This document shows positions 31,677 through 41,747 of a stretch of DNA of 64,000 nucleotides, piece after piece. How positions within the stretch are numbered: the stretch's first letter is position 1; each line of letters opens with the position of its first letter. Source of the DNA: Actinomycetes bacterium (lineage in GTDB: Bacteria; Actinomycetota; Actinomycetes; Nanopelagicales; Nanopelagicaceae); the NCBI GenBank assembly GCA_014190015.1, contig BJFT01000001.1:42918-106917 (forward strand), written 5' to 3'. The notes beneath the pieces are model-generated. The model worked only from the letters and a program-made list of their open reading frames with translations, made no database searches and was not told the origin of the DNA. The translations under genes were made by a program, and so were the position numbers.

Positions 31677-33041
31677 CTAACGCCAACTCCAACTCTGACC
31701 CGATGCTGAATCGGATATTTCCAATCCTGCACTCTCAAGAGCTGCACGTAATTCATCACTGCGTGCCCAATTCTTTGCAGACCTAGCAGCTTCACGTTCT
31801 TTGAGTAGATTTTTTAAATCGGAAGGTAATTCACGAACTTCCGGTGCGCGAGTGAGGTCTAATCCCAAAACTTGATCGGCGTAAGCAAATGCGTTCGCTT
31901 TTTGAACATCACTGGCGCCCGCATCTTTTTCAAGGGCACGTAAGTAAGTAATAACTCGAGGAGTATCTAAATCATTTTCAAGATACGCCAGCACAGCGGG
32001 ATCCACATCGCTGTTCTTAACAACTCCCCAGCCCGCAACTTTGCTCCGCCAGCGTTTAATAGTTTCGTGGGCCGCAGAAATGGATTGCCATGAAAGATCC
32101 ATTTGGGATCTGTATCGATTTTCCAAAAAGCATAAGCGCAGTGAAAGTGGATCAAAACCCTTAGTGATTACGTCATCGAGTAAAACGACATTGCCTGCAC
32201 TCTTTGACATTTTTCGACCTTCAAATAAGAGGTGTTCGCCGTGAACCCAGAGGTCGACACTCTCAACACCTGTGATGGAGTTTGATTGTGCTCGCTCATT
32301 TTCATGGTGAGGAAAACGTAAATCAATGCCGCCGACATGAACATTGACGTGACCATGTAAGAATTTGAGGGACATTGCAGAACATTCGATGTGCCAACCT
32401 GGAAATCCAGGCCCCCATGGAGAATCCCAAATCATCTCTTTTCGATCTCCGGCAGCTTTCCATAAAGCCCAATCAGCATGAAACTTCTTCGCGCCATCTT
32501 CAACATACTCGTATCGATGGCCGGGTTTAAGTGCGTCTAATCGGTTGCCACTTATTTGTCCGTACCCGGCAAAAGACTGCGCATCAAAGTAGACGCACTT
32601 ATCTTCGCCGACGTATGCAGCGCCTTTCTGAATTAATTCTGAAATCATTTCGTGCATAAGTTCAATTGACTCACTTGCTCGTGGATATTTCTGAGCGGCA
32701 ATGATGTTTAGATTCGCAAGATCGTGATGGAAGCGATCTTCATACTTTCGAGCAATCTCAAAGGGATCAATCTTCTCTTTCTTAGACTGTTCTAACATCT
32801 TGTCTTCTTGGAAATCATCGGACATATGACCGACATCGGTAATGTTTTGAATCATCTCAACCGACAGTCCGCTCAAGCGAATTGTGCGAGCAATTAGATC
32901 GCTCAATAAAAAGGTTCTCAAATTACCTACATGTGCATCTCGATATACGGTTGGACCGCAGCAATACATCGTGACGATTCCCTCGCGCGATGAAATTTCA
33001 CTTGGTTTGCGAGAAAAAGTGTCATAAATTGATAAGACCAT
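31677..33041 (-). CDS. cysS: Cysteine--tRNA ligase (atypical subgroup)
   Basis: YCCGPTVYRDAHVGNLRT (HIGH-like), GWHIECSAMS, FPHHENE, GRKMSKSAGN, C-terminal ESAGLEISDSASGQSWSWR. Carries NITDVGHMSDD in place of the usual NITDIDDK. Confidence 0.85.
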   Translation of the reverse strand: MVLSIYDTFSRKPSEISSREGIVTMYCCGPTVYRDAHVGNLRTFLLSDLIARTIRLSGLSVEMIQNITDVGHMSDDFQEDKMLEQSKKEKIDPFEIARKYEDRFHHDLANLNIIAAQKYPRASESIELMHEMISELIQKGAAYVGEDKCVYFDAQSFAGYGQISGNRLDALKPGHRYEYVEDGAKKFHADWALWKAAGDRKEMIWDSPWGPGFPGWHIECSAMSLKFLHGHVNVHVGGIDLRFPHHENERAQSNSITGVESVDLWVHGEHLLFEGRKMSKSAGNVVLLDDVITKGFDPLSLRLCFLENRYRSQMDLSWQSISAAHETIKRWRSKVAGWGVVKNSDVDPAVLAYLENDLDTPRVITYLRALEKDAGASDVQKANAFAYADQVLGLDLTRAPEVRELPSDLKNLLKEREAARSAKNWARSDELRAALESAGLEISDSASGQSWSWR

Positions 33042-34033
33042 TAGCAGCAACCCTCTGAGAGTATTTGCAAAGTTTTTTGGTAGCTCCTGTAGACGTACTC
33101 ATGGTGAAAATCAAAGCCAAGTGATGTGTACAAATTGATTGCTGTTAAATTCTTAGAATCTACTTGCAGGACGGATTTTTTGATTCCTGCCTCTAAAGAA
33201 CTCTGCAAGAGCGCATTAACAATGAGTTTACTTACACCTTGTCCACGATATTGCGGATCAACAAAAACTCTCGAGAGCGCGCTCCAACCTTCTGCGTGTG
33301 CAGTGCGTCCAACTCCGATTAGTTTCTGGCCATCAAATACGGATGCATATAGAGCCGGATATCCCCGCATTAGTTCGGCAACTCCATGATCTTCTTGCAA
33401 CGCCAGCCACGACTCATCAAAGTTATCTGATATCAAAGTTTTGAATTTTGATTGGTCATAAACGGGGTCTGCAATGTCTGCCACCATTACATGAGCCCGC
33501 ACTTTTTCAATCCACCCTTGTTCAAAGAGTTTGGAATCCAAATCCGCATATGTTGGTAAAGGGATTGCAAATGTTGGCACAAGGCCTTCTTTTTCATAAT
33601 GCGCAATTACATAGGCAATTGATTGATCTATATCTTGTGCTGGTTCTCCATGGGGCGCTTTCCCACTTGGCAAAACAGAATTAGCACGCATCGTGAATTT
33701 TCCAGAAGTTCGAATCAACCATTTACCGAAGAATTCCTGCCTTATTGGCGGCCAAGCCGCGGTCAAGATTCTTTCTAGTTCCTGAATGCGAATAGAAAGC
33801 GGAGCACCATGGCCGGCCGAGTGAATTTTTTCTTCGATAACTTTATAAATAGCAATTTTTTCAACATCAAATTCGATGAGCTCACCATGTCGATTGCGAA
33901 GTGAATTCTCAGACTCTAAATATCCAACAAGGTCGCGAAATCCACCTTCGGGATCGTGGAAGCGAATACTTACTCGCGCACCAATCGGAGCCTTCATATG
34001 TGAACCTTCACGGGTGTAACGATAATCGCCCAC
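33041..34033 (-). CDS. GNAT family N-acetyltransferase with N-terminal SH3-like segment (possibly CG3035-type N-acetylglutamate synthase)
   Basis: C-terminal [56 protein letters not shown]; specific function tentative. ATG at about 33997 may be the true start. Confidence 0.75.
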   Translation of the reverse strand: MGDYRYTREGSHMKAPIGARVSIRFHDPEGGFRDLVGYLESENSLRNRHGELIEFDVEKIAIYKVIEEKIHSAGHGAPLSIRIQELERILTAAWPPIRQEFFGKWLIRTSGKFTMRANSVLPSGKAPHGEPAQDIDQSIAYVIAHYEKEGLVPTFAIPLPTYADLDSKLFEQGWIEKVRAHVMVADIADPVYDQSKFKTLISDNFDESWLALQEDHGVAELMRGYPALYASVFDGQKLIGVGRTAHAEGWSALSRVFVDPQYRGQGVSKLIVNALLQSSLEAGIKKSVLQVDSKNLTAINLYTSLGFDFHHEYVYRSYQKTLQILSEGCC

Positions 34034-34126
34034 GCCAAACTCGCGAGTTACAGGGGCTTCGCATTACAATCGCGCTATAGAAATGGCTGCGTAAGCCAGG
34101 CAAAGAGTTTCAGGGAGGCTGTTCTC

Positions 34127-34447
34127 GTGACGTATGTGATTGCCCAACCGTGTATCGATGTGAAGGACAAGTCCTGCATCGAAGAGTGCCCAGTGGACTG
34201 CATCTATGAAGGCAATCGCATGTTGTACATCCAGCCAGATGAATGCGTTGATTGCGGTGCGTGTGAACCAGTATGTCCCGTTGAAGCAATCTATTACGAA
34301 GATGATGTTCCTGGTCCATGGAAAGATTTCCAGAAAGTTAATAGCGAATTCTTCGTCGAACTAGGTTCACCTGGTGGCGCAGCCAAAGTTGGTCCTACAA
34401 ATAAAGATCACGCTGACGTTGTAACTGCTCCCGCAAAGAGCGAGTAA
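34127..34447 (+). CDS. fdxA: 7Fe ferredoxin
   Basis: [55 protein letters not shown]. Confidence 0.95.
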   Translation: MTYVIAQPCIDVKDKSCIEECPVDCIYEGNRMLYIQPDECVDCGACEPVCPVEAIYYEDDVPGPWKDFQKVNSEFFVELGSPGGAAKVGPTNKDHADVVTAPAKSE

Positions 34448-34458
34448 AGGCGCGTGCA

Positions 34459-35529
34459 CTGAAACTTCCAGATTTTCCGTGGGATGCGTTAGCGCCCTTT
34501 GGAGATCTAGCGCGCAAACATGCCGCAGGGATAATTGATCTATCGCAAGGAACTCCTGTAGATCCGACGCCAGAAATCATTCAGAAATCTTTAGCAGAGC
34601 ATTCCAACTCTCCGAGTTATCCATTAACTGCAGGCACTCAAGAGTTGCGAGATGCAATTAAGAAGTGGGCTGTTAATAGATTAGGCGCAACAGGTGAGTT
34701 CGATGTTTTGCCATTAATTGGTTCCAAAGAATTTGTTGCTTGGCTTCCCACTTTTTTACAATCTAGAAAAGTTCTTTTCCCGAAAGTGGCTTATCCAACT
34801 TATAACGTAGGAGCAATAATCGCGGGGGCTGAGCCATTGGCAGTAGATCTCGATGCACAGTCATGGCCCGATTCAGATTTGGCATGGATAAATTCACCAT
34901 CTAATCCAACAGGTCGAGTGCACACAGAGTCCGAACTCAAAGCGGCAATCAGCTATTCGCGCACACGCAACACTCCCGTAGTCAGCGATGAGTGTTATCT
35001 AGAGTTTGGCGATACTGCTAAACCAGTTTCGATTCTGAGTTATACAGATGGCCAGAATTCAAATATTTTGGCTGTGCATTCACTCTCAAAGCGCTCGTCG
35101 ATGGCGGGATACCGCGGAGCCTTTGTCATTGGCGATCCATCCTTAATTAAGAAAATACTTGAAATCAGAAAACATGCAGGCATGATGGTGCCGCTTCCAA
35201 TTCAGCACGCAATGATTGCCGCTCTCAGTGATGACACTCATGTGCTTGCACAGCGAGATCGCTATAACCAACGACGTAAAACTCTTGCGCCAGCACTTGA
35301 GTCCATTGGATTTCGCATTGAGCATTCTGAAGCGGGGCTTTATATCTGGTGCACGCGCGGCGAAGATTCATGGAAATCTGTCGAAGCCCTTGCCCAGCTA
35401 GGAATTTTAGTAACACCTGGAATTTTCTATGGCCCAGATGGCGCACAACATGTTCGAATCGCAATGACTGCAACAGATAAAGCAATTGCAGATGCAGCAG
35501 CTCGTATTACAGCTTCGAAAGCCCAGTAA
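34459..35529 (+). CDS. dapC: Succinyldiaminopimelate aminotransferase (class I/II PLP aminotransferase)
   Basis: Track ORF begins at internal TTG 34645. The in-frame upstream translation (CTG)KLPDFPWDALAPFGDLARKHAAGIIDLSQGTPVDPTPEIIQKSLAEH is the expected DapC N-terminus; only CTG 34459 precedes it, with AGG 8 nt upstream. Confidence 0.85.
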   Translation: MKLPDFPWDALAPFGDLARKHAAGIIDLSQGTPVDPTPEIIQKSLAEHSNSPSYPLTAGTQELRDAIKKWAVNRLGATGEFDVLPLIGSKEFVAWLPTFLQSRKVLFPKVAYPTYNVGAIIAGAEPLAVDLDAQSWPDSDLAWINSPSNPTGRVHTESELKAAISYSRTRNTPVVSDECYLEFGDTAKPVSILSYTDGQNSNILAVHSLSKRSSMAGYRGAFVIGDPSLIKKILEIRKHAGMMVPLPIQHAMIAALSDDTHVLAQRDRYNQRRKTLAPALESIGFRIEHSEAGLYIWCTRGEDSWKSVEALAQLGILVTPGIFYGPDGAQHVRIAMTATDKAIADAAARITASKAQ

Positions 35530-36498
35530 ATGACTCTCGGAATTTTACTTGTCGGCGGAATGGGCACGCGCCTCATGCCTTTAACTCATGACACGCCAAA
35601 ACCCATGCTTCCAATTGCAGGTTTGCCAGTAACAGAGCATCAATTAATCGCTGCAAAGCGAGCAGGAATTAAAACAATTGTTTTGGCAACTTCATATCTC
35701 TCCGAAGTTTTCACTCCATATTTTGGAGATGGCTCGAAGTGGGGATTAGACCTTCGATACGCCGTTGAAGAGACCCCACTCGGAACTGGTGGAGCAATCA
35801 AAAATGCAGCTACTGCATTGAATTTAACTGCTGGATCAGATGAACCGATTGTGATTTTTAATGGCGATGTATTGAGTTCGCACGATCTTGGTAAGCAAAT
35901 TCAAGAGCACGTTAATCATCAAGCAGATGTCACTTTGCATCTGACGCATGTTGATGATGCGAGAGCTTATGGATGCGTGCCAGTTGATGAAAACGGTCGA
36001 GTGACTGCGTTCTTAGAAAAAATGGAGAACCCAATCACCAATACGATCAATGCTGGTTCTTATGTTTTTCATCCTTCAATCATTGAAACAATTGCTGCCA
36101 ACACAGTTGTTAGTGTTGAGCGCGATGTTTTCCCAGCCCTTGTTGCTGCAGGAAAAAAGATTTATGGTTATGTTGAAGATGCATATTGGCTAGATATCGG
36201 AACACCTCGCGCCTTACTTGCAGGCTCTAAGCACTTAGTCGGCGGTGAATTTAAGGTAGATACAACTTCTACGATCGCGGCATCAGCAATCCTGCAAGAC
36301 GGGACTAGCGTGGGTCAGCACTGCAATATTGATGAAGGTGCACTTATCAGTGGAAGCATTATTTGCGCCGGAGTAGACGTTGGCGCGCGATCTGAAATAA
36401 GAAATAGCTTTGTTGCTCGTGGCTCATATGTTCCAAAAGATTCGAAAATTATCGGCAATTACTATTCAAATGAGTTAATTTCGCCCCTGAATTTATGA
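35530..36498 (+). CDS. Sugar-1-phosphate nucleotidyltransferase (mannose-1-P guanylyltransferase-like)
   Basis: LLVGGMGTRLMPLTHDTPKPMLPIAGLPV, FNGDVL, C-terminal hexapeptide repeats. Confidence 0.92.
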   Translation: MTLGILLVGGMGTRLMPLTHDTPKPMLPIAGLPVTEHQLIAAKRAGIKTIVLATSYLSEVFTPYFGDGSKWGLDLRYAVEETPLGTGGAIKNAATALNLTAGSDEPIVIFNGDVLSSHDLGKQIQEHVNHQADVTLHLTHVDDARAYGCVPVDENGRVTAFLEKMENPITNTINAGSYVFHPSIIETIAANTVVSVERDVFPALVAAGKKIYGYVEDAYWLDIGTPRALLAGSKHLVGGEFKVDTTSTIAASAILQDGTSVGQHCNIDEGALISGSIICAGVDVGARSEIRNSFVARGSYVPKDSKIIGNYYSNELISPLNL

Positions 36499-36537
36499 TT
36501 TAGGCGCATTTCACGCTCAATAATTGCTGCTCCCGAC

Positions 36538-36566
36538 TTGACTTACAGGGATTACAAGCGTGTAAT
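36538..36566 (+). promoter_or_regulatory. Candidate sigma70-type promoter upstream of whiB
   Basis: TTGACT (36538-36543), 17-nt spacer, TGTAAT (36561-36566), upstream of the WhiB ATG at 36630. Confidence 0.45.
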
Positions 36567-36629
36567 TCACTCCTAGTAGGCCACATCCACAAGGGATGAA
36601 GCCGATGAATTACAAGGAGAATCGACACT

Positions 36630-36956
36630 ATGCCGATCCGCCCACAAGATTCACAGAAACAGGCACCTACTTCCTCGACTTCCTCAAATACTTTTTCCTC
36701 AGGCCCAATCATTCAACTCATCTCCGGAGAGAGCGTTGAGCTTTCATGGCAAGAGCGCGCACTATGCGCACAGACAGACCCAGAAGCATTCTTTCCTGAA
36801 AAAGGCGGATCAACTCGTGAAGCAAAGCGAGTCTGTCTTTCATGTGACGTTCGTTCACAATGTTTGGAATATGCACTTGCACATGATGAACGCTTTGGAA
36901 TCTGGGGCGGACTTTCAGAACGCGAACGCCGTCGTCTAAAGCGCCGTCCTGCTTAA
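36630..36956 (+). CDS. WhiB family transcriptional regulator (WhiB2-like context)
   Basis: WQERALCAQTDPEAFFPEKGGSTREAKRVCLSCDVRSQCLEYALAHDERFGIWGGLSERERRRLKRR. Confidence 0.95.
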   Translation: MPIRPQDSQKQAPTSSTSSNTFSSGPIIQLISGESVELSWQERALCAQTDPEAFFPEKGGSTREAKRVCLSCDVRSQCLEYALAHDERFGIWGGLSERERRRLKRRPA

Positions 36957-36995
36957 TCGCAGCAAAGGATCTCGAGCGAAAAGCAGGTTCATGTT

Positions 36996-39900
36996 ATGGC
37001 CTTAAAAGCCGCAGAAGATTTACGTCACGTCACAGCAATTCTCGTTGTACATGATGGTGCTCTCTGGTTACCTGAAGTTGTTGCCTCCCTTACATCGCAG
37101 AAAAGATCTGCAGATCAAATTCTCGCTGTAGATACAGGTTCAACTGATTCATCTGTCGCACTTCTAAAAGGTGCAAAAATTCCGACTCTTACACTCGATC
37201 GTGAATCTGGTTTCGGAGATGCGATTTGGGCTGCAATACAAACATTGCCAGCGCCAACTTCGCCGGAAAATGAATGGCTCTGGATTTTGCATGATGACTG
37301 CTCAATGCATCCTGATGCGTTGAAGAAATTACTCGAAGCCATCGAAGAAAAACCGCAAGCGATTATGGCGGGGCCGAAGTTATTAGGTTGGCATGACAAA
37401 TCACATCTACTCGAAATCGGCGTAAGCATTGCATCCGATGGCGCTCGCTGGACAGGACTAGAACCGCACGAGTATGACCAAGGTCAACACGATGGTGTGC
37501 GCGATGTATTGGCAGTGAGCACAGCAGGTGCACTTGTTCGACGTGATGTATTTGTAGAGCTCGGTGGCTTTGATCCAAACCTTTCCCTATTTAGAGATGA
37601 CGTTGATTTTGGTTGGCGCGCACGTGTCGCTGGGCACTCAGTTATTGCAGTAAGTGATGCCAAAGGTTTTCACGCACAAGCAGCAGCCTCTGAACGCCGT
37701 TCTGCAGATGTAAAGGAAGCTTTCCTTCACAGACCATTACTCCTTGATCGCCGAAACGCTGCATACGTATTACTGGTCAATTCAACGTGGTGGATGTTGC
37801 CGTGGGTTGTATTGCAATTACTTGGTTCCGCTACGGCACGTGCCATCGGATACTTGCTTGCAAAGCTTCCGGGATACGCAAGCGATGAGCTTTTGGCTCT
37901 TGCAACACTAGTGATTCATCCACGTGAACTTGCAAGTGCTCGCAAATTTAGGAAATCTCATAGATTGCTTTCAGCTCGCGTAGTTAAAGAATTCATTCCA
38001 CATCGCCGTAATCAAATCAGAGCTGCAACCGAAAGATTATTTGATTCAATTCGAAGCACTTTATTACCAACTGTTTCTGAGACGAGCACAGTTCTTGATC
38101 CGCTTAATGAGGATGAAGATTTATTGACGCCTTCTAAAACTGGCAGATGGTGGACTATTTTTAAGCAACCCAAGGCTTTGGCAGGTTTTGCGATATTAAT
38201 TCTTATCGCCATTTGGTCACGTCAACGATATGGCTCACTAGTTGGTGGCGCACTTGTGCAGACTCCAGAAGGTGCCAGTGATTTGTGGAGAATGTATTTT
38301 GCATCCTGGCATCAGATAGGGATGGGAACCGACCAAGGTGCACCTGCGTGGATTGCAGTAGTCGCACTTGGTTCGACCATTTTCCTTGGGAAAGCAAACT
38401 TATTTATTACCTTCTTGTTTTTCTTTGCGCCACTCATTTTTATGCTCGCAAGCTTTAGGCTCTTCTCAAAACTGACTTCTCACAATTGGTTACGTGTCGC
38501 CGCTAGCTTCCTGTATGCGATTTCACCTGTAGCCATAGCAAGTATCAATTCTGGGCGTATCGGAACCGTCGTCACACTCATTTTGTTGCCCTACGTAGGG
38601 TTACTGATTAGAGATTGGCTAACCATTGAAGCTACGTCTTGGCGCAAGATATTCCTTCTAGCTTTAGTGCTCTCACTTGCTTTCATGTTCTCGATGCAGG
38701 TATTCGTTTATGTATTTGTAGCAACTTTGGTAGTAACAGTTTTTGACTTCCTTAAGTATGGAAATATTCGATTCTTCCACGACAGGTTAATTCGACGCCT
38801 TGCACTTGTTATAGCTCCCTTACTCGTCAGTGTTCCATGGTCATTTTCAACTTTGTTTAATCCAAAGAGTCTTCTCCTCGAACCTGGATTAGCAATTGCA
38901 GGAGGCGGGCCAAACTTTGCACTCTTTTCAAATCCAGGAGGATCTGGCGCTTTACCATGGTGGTCAATTAGTCCAATCTCACTCGTATTAATTGTTGGAC
39001 TCTTTTCATCGACTAAAGCAAAAATAATTTCATATTTCGGATGCGGTGCAATTTCAGCTGCTGTGGTCATCGGTTCTTTATCAATTTCAGGTCATGGAAA
39101 CTCATCACCTGTTCGCATTTGGACAGGTTCATTTTTAGCAATTGCAACAATCTGCTCAGTAGCTGCTGGAGTTTTGATCCTGGATCGTTTACGCGATGTT
39201 TTGGTTGTAACCAATTTCCATTATCGCCACATACTTGCTGGGTTACTCGTGATAGTTACAGCATTGTATTCGGTCTCAACAGTCTCATGGCTCGTAACAG
39301 CAGGTGCTGATTCTCCACTGCGCTCTACGGATTCAAAAGTTTTGCCAGCATTTCTAGGGGTTGAAGATGGAGCCAAAACAATTGTTTTACGTCAAGTAAA
39401 GAGCAATGACATAAACACATTGCAATACTTCTTAGCTCGTGGCCACGATGTTTTACTTGGAGAGCCTGATATCGCTCCAGCCGAATCTTCTGAAATAACT
39501 AATGCAATTCGAGAAATTGCTGACGGAAGTGGAATTTCAGCTTCACGTGTATTGGGTCGCTATGGAATTAAATATGTCTTTGCTAAGAGTCCAACCAATA
39601 AAGAAGTTGTGCGCACTATTGATGGACTTGGTGGATTTGTTAGATCTTCAGCTACTGACGCGGGAATTGTCTGGAAAGTAAATGATGCGCTTAGTCGAAT
39701 TAACTTTATTGATTCAACTGGCAAAGTCACTGAAATCCCAAGCACAACTGTAGGAACACGAACACAGATTTATTCTCCAGGAACTATCTTGCTGACAGAT
39801 TCGTACAGCAAATCCTGGAAAGTATTTCAAAATGGATTTAACCTAGAACGAAGTAAAGACGCTAATGGTTTCCCACAGTTTATTGTTAGCGAACCGGGTG

Positions 39901-40037
39901 AAATCTCACTTCTTCACGATGGAACCGTTCGACGCGGGCTTCTATCTCTACAGTTTATTTTCATAGTGACCTTAATTGTTCTTGCGGCTCCGGCTGGGCG
40001 AAAACGCCGTGAAATGTCAGAAAGTGAGCTGACATGA
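36996..40037 (+). CDS. Large membrane glycosyltransferase family 2 protein (1013 aa)
   Basis: N-terminal GT2 (LVVHDGALWLPEVVASLTSQKRSADQILAVDTGSTDSS, LHDDCSMHPDAL) followed by many TM segments and an extracytoplasmic C-terminus. Confidence 0.9.
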   Translation: MALKAAEDLRHVTAILVVHDGALWLPEVVASLTSQKRSADQILAVDTGSTDSSVALLKGAKIPTLTLDRESGFGDAIWAAIQTLPAPTSPENEWLWILHDDCSMHPDALKKLLEAIEEKPQAIMAGPKLLGWHDKSHLLEIGVSIASDGARWTGLEPHEYDQGQHDGVRDVLAVSTAGALVRRDVFVELGGFDPNLSLFRDDVDFGWRARVAGHSVIAVSDAKGFHAQAAASERRSADVKEAFLHRPLLLDRRNAAYVLLVNSTWWMLPWVVLQLLGSATARAIGYLLAKLPGYASDELLALATLVIHPRELASARKFRKSHRLLSARVVKEFIPHRRNQIRAATERLFDSIRSTLLPTVSETSTVLDPLNEDEDLLTPSKTGRWWTIFKQPKALAGFAILILIAIWSRQRYGSLVGGALVQTPEGASDLWRMYFASWHQIGMGTDQGAPAWIAVVALGSTIFLGKANLFITFLFFFAPLIFMLASFRLFSKLTSHNWLRVAASFLYAISPVAIASINSGRIGTVVTLILLPYVGLLIRDWLTIEATSWRKIFLLALVLSLAFMFSMQVFVYVFVATLVVTVFDFLKYGNIRFFHDRLIRRLALVIAPLLVSVPWSFSTLFNPKSLLLEPGLAIAGGGPNFALFSNPGGSGALPWWSISPISLVLIVGLFSSTKAKIISYFGCGAISAAVVIGSLSISGHGNSSPVRIWTGSFLAIATICSVAAGVLILDRLRDVLVVTNFHYRHILAGLLVIVTALYSVSTVSWLVTAGADSPLRSTDSKVLPAFLGVEDGAKTIVLRQVKSNDINTLQYFLARGHDVLLGEPDIAPAESSEITNAIREIADGSGISASRVLGRYGIKYVFAKSPTNKEVVRTIDGLGGFVRSSATDAGIVWKVNDALSRINFIDSTGKVTEIPSTTVGTRTQIYSPGTILLTDSYSKSWKVFQNGFNLERSKDANGFPQFIVSEPGEISLLHDGTVRRGLLSLQFIFIVTLIVLAAPAGRKRREMSESELT

Positions 40038-41323
40038 AGTTAAGAAGATTCGCGATTGTTGCTATTTCACTGGGGTTGCTTATTGCTACGTCAAATACGC
40101 TCAGTGGAACAATTTCTCGCCAAAAGTTTTCGGAGAGTTATCCATCAGTTGTGTGCCCAGCAACTCTAAGTGGTTTGTCATCTCAAGTTTCTATTGGTTT
40201 CCGTGAGACAAGAATTAAACGTGTAGGTTCAACATCATCAAAGTTTTTTAGTTCCAGAGCGCTTCGTATACCTGTACCCGGAGATCCAATTCTTGTAGAT
40301 GCACAAGGAATCACTCCCATTATTTGGCAGAGCAGAGCAGGCTCTTGGGCGGGCGGAACTATTTGTTCAAACCCTGCCGCAAGTCAATGGTTTGTTGGGG
40401 GAGCAGCCGACATAACTGCTCGTGGAAAATTGATTCTCGTAAATAGCGGGCTCAGTGAATCTGTGGCTGATGTTTTTGTATGGAGTGGTGGATCACCAGT
40501 TACTTCAAAGGTCATAACTGTAAAAGCTAATTCAAGCGAATCTATTGGCTTAGATTCACTTGCACCGGGTGAATCATCAATTGTTATCAAAGTTCTTTCT
40601 CGTGCGGGTCGTTTAAATTCTTTTGTTGTTGATGAGAGAGGTAAAGGTCTTCGCACATTAGGAGGCGATCTTGTAAGTCCAGGAGTTGCCCCATCTAAGG
40701 AAGTTTTCATTCCTGCAGTTCCACTTCAACCGAAAGTTAGAAATGCTCCAGCGCAGCAACTGCGAATGTTGGCACCGGGAGACGCGGATGCAAATGTCAG
40801 CGTTGAAATTGTTTCAGGTGACGGACGATTTACTCCGGTTGGATTCGATGACATCATCGTTAAAAAAGGGCAAGTGATGAATTTCCCAATTTCGCCTTCA
40901 GTAAGTTCCTCGGTTTATGGAGTTCGAATTACTTCAGATGAGCCCGTTGTCGCTGGAGTATTTGCCAATGTCGGAAGGGATTTCGTTTGGAGTTCTTCCG
41001 TACCAGCCTTGACGCCATTCGCGATAGCAATGACTGGAATGTCACCGTTACTCGCATTTATGGGAGATAGCATCAACGTCGAAATCGAATTCAGTGTTGT
41101 AGGTGGCAAGAAAGTTCTCAAAACTATTCAAGGAGATGACATTGCATTTTGGCGCGTCCCAGGCAATGCTCGAAATCTGACTTTCATTAAAGTCAGCAAA
41201 AATACCTACGCCTCTGCACTTCAGGGTTCAGTCAATGGATTTGGATCGATACCCCTCATCGCCGGAAGCGTTCTAACAAAATCTGTGATTCCAACAGCAA
41301 ACATTCGCGTTTTGAATCCTTGA
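40034..41323 (+). CDS. DUF5719-like secreted/membrane-anchored protein
   Basis: N-terminal TM, beta-rich; overlaps the upstream glycosyltransferase (ATGA). Family inferred partly from context. Confidence 0.65.
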   Translation: MKLRRFAIVAISLGLLIATSNTLSGTISRQKFSESYPSVVCPATLSGLSSQVSIGFRETRIKRVGSTSSKFFSSRALRIPVPGDPILVDAQGITPIIWQSRAGSWAGGTICSNPAASQWFVGGAADITARGKLILVNSGLSESVADVFVWSGGSPVTSKVITVKANSSESIGLDSLAPGESSIVIKVLSRAGRLNSFVVDERGKGLRTLGGDLVSPGVAPSKEVFIPAVPLQPKVRNAPAQQLRMLAPGDADANVSVEIVSGDGRFTPVGFDDIIVKKGQVMNFPISPSVSSSVYGVRITSDEPVVAGVFANVGRDFVWSSSVPALTPFAIAMTGMSPLLAFMGDSINVEIEFSVVGGKKVLKTIQGDDIAFWRVPGNARNLTFIKVSKNTYASALQGSVNGFGSIPLIAGSVLTKSVIPTANIRVLNP

Positions 41324-41365
41324 TAATCCCAAGTTTTTAGTGGAGTCCCCACTAACCTTCTGTTT

Positions 41366-41737
41366 ATGACTTTGAGTTCACGTTATGGGCGCGCATGTTC
41401 GCGCACTAGTTGTCGACTCACTGCAACGATGACTCTGACCTATAACTATGCCGATTCAACAGCAGTGCTTGGTCCACTCGCTACTTTTTCTGAACCGCAT
41501 GCTTATGATTTATGTGAAAAACATGGAGAGCGTTTAACAGTGCCCAATGGTTGGAGTGTAATTAAAGCGTCGAGCGACGATCACCAAAGTGGTCCAACAC
41601 AAGATGATTTGATGGCAATAGCTGATGCTGTTCGCGAAGTGGGGTCAAAAGAAATTATCACCGACAGCCCACAGAGCAGTGCAAGTGCTGCAACGTCACT
41701 CGGTCGCCGAGGACATTTGCGCGCAGTTCCGTCCTAG
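41366..41737 (+). CDS. DUF3499 domain-containing protein
   Basis: RACSRTSCRLTATMTLTYNYADSTAVLGPLATFSEPHAYDLCEKHGERLTVPNGW. Confidence 0.9.
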   Translation: MTLSSRYGRACSRTSCRLTATMTLTYNYADSTAVLGPLATFSEPHAYDLCEKHGERLTVPNGWSVIKASSDDHQSGPTQDDLMAIADAVREVGSKEIITDSPQSSASAATSLGRRGHLRAVPS

Positions 41738-41747
41738 ACTTTGCACT

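Noticed and set aside
31677-33041. CysS-like gene next to mshB as MshC (mycothiol ligase)
   Set aside because: The N-terminal motif and C-terminal region match CysRS rather than MshC.
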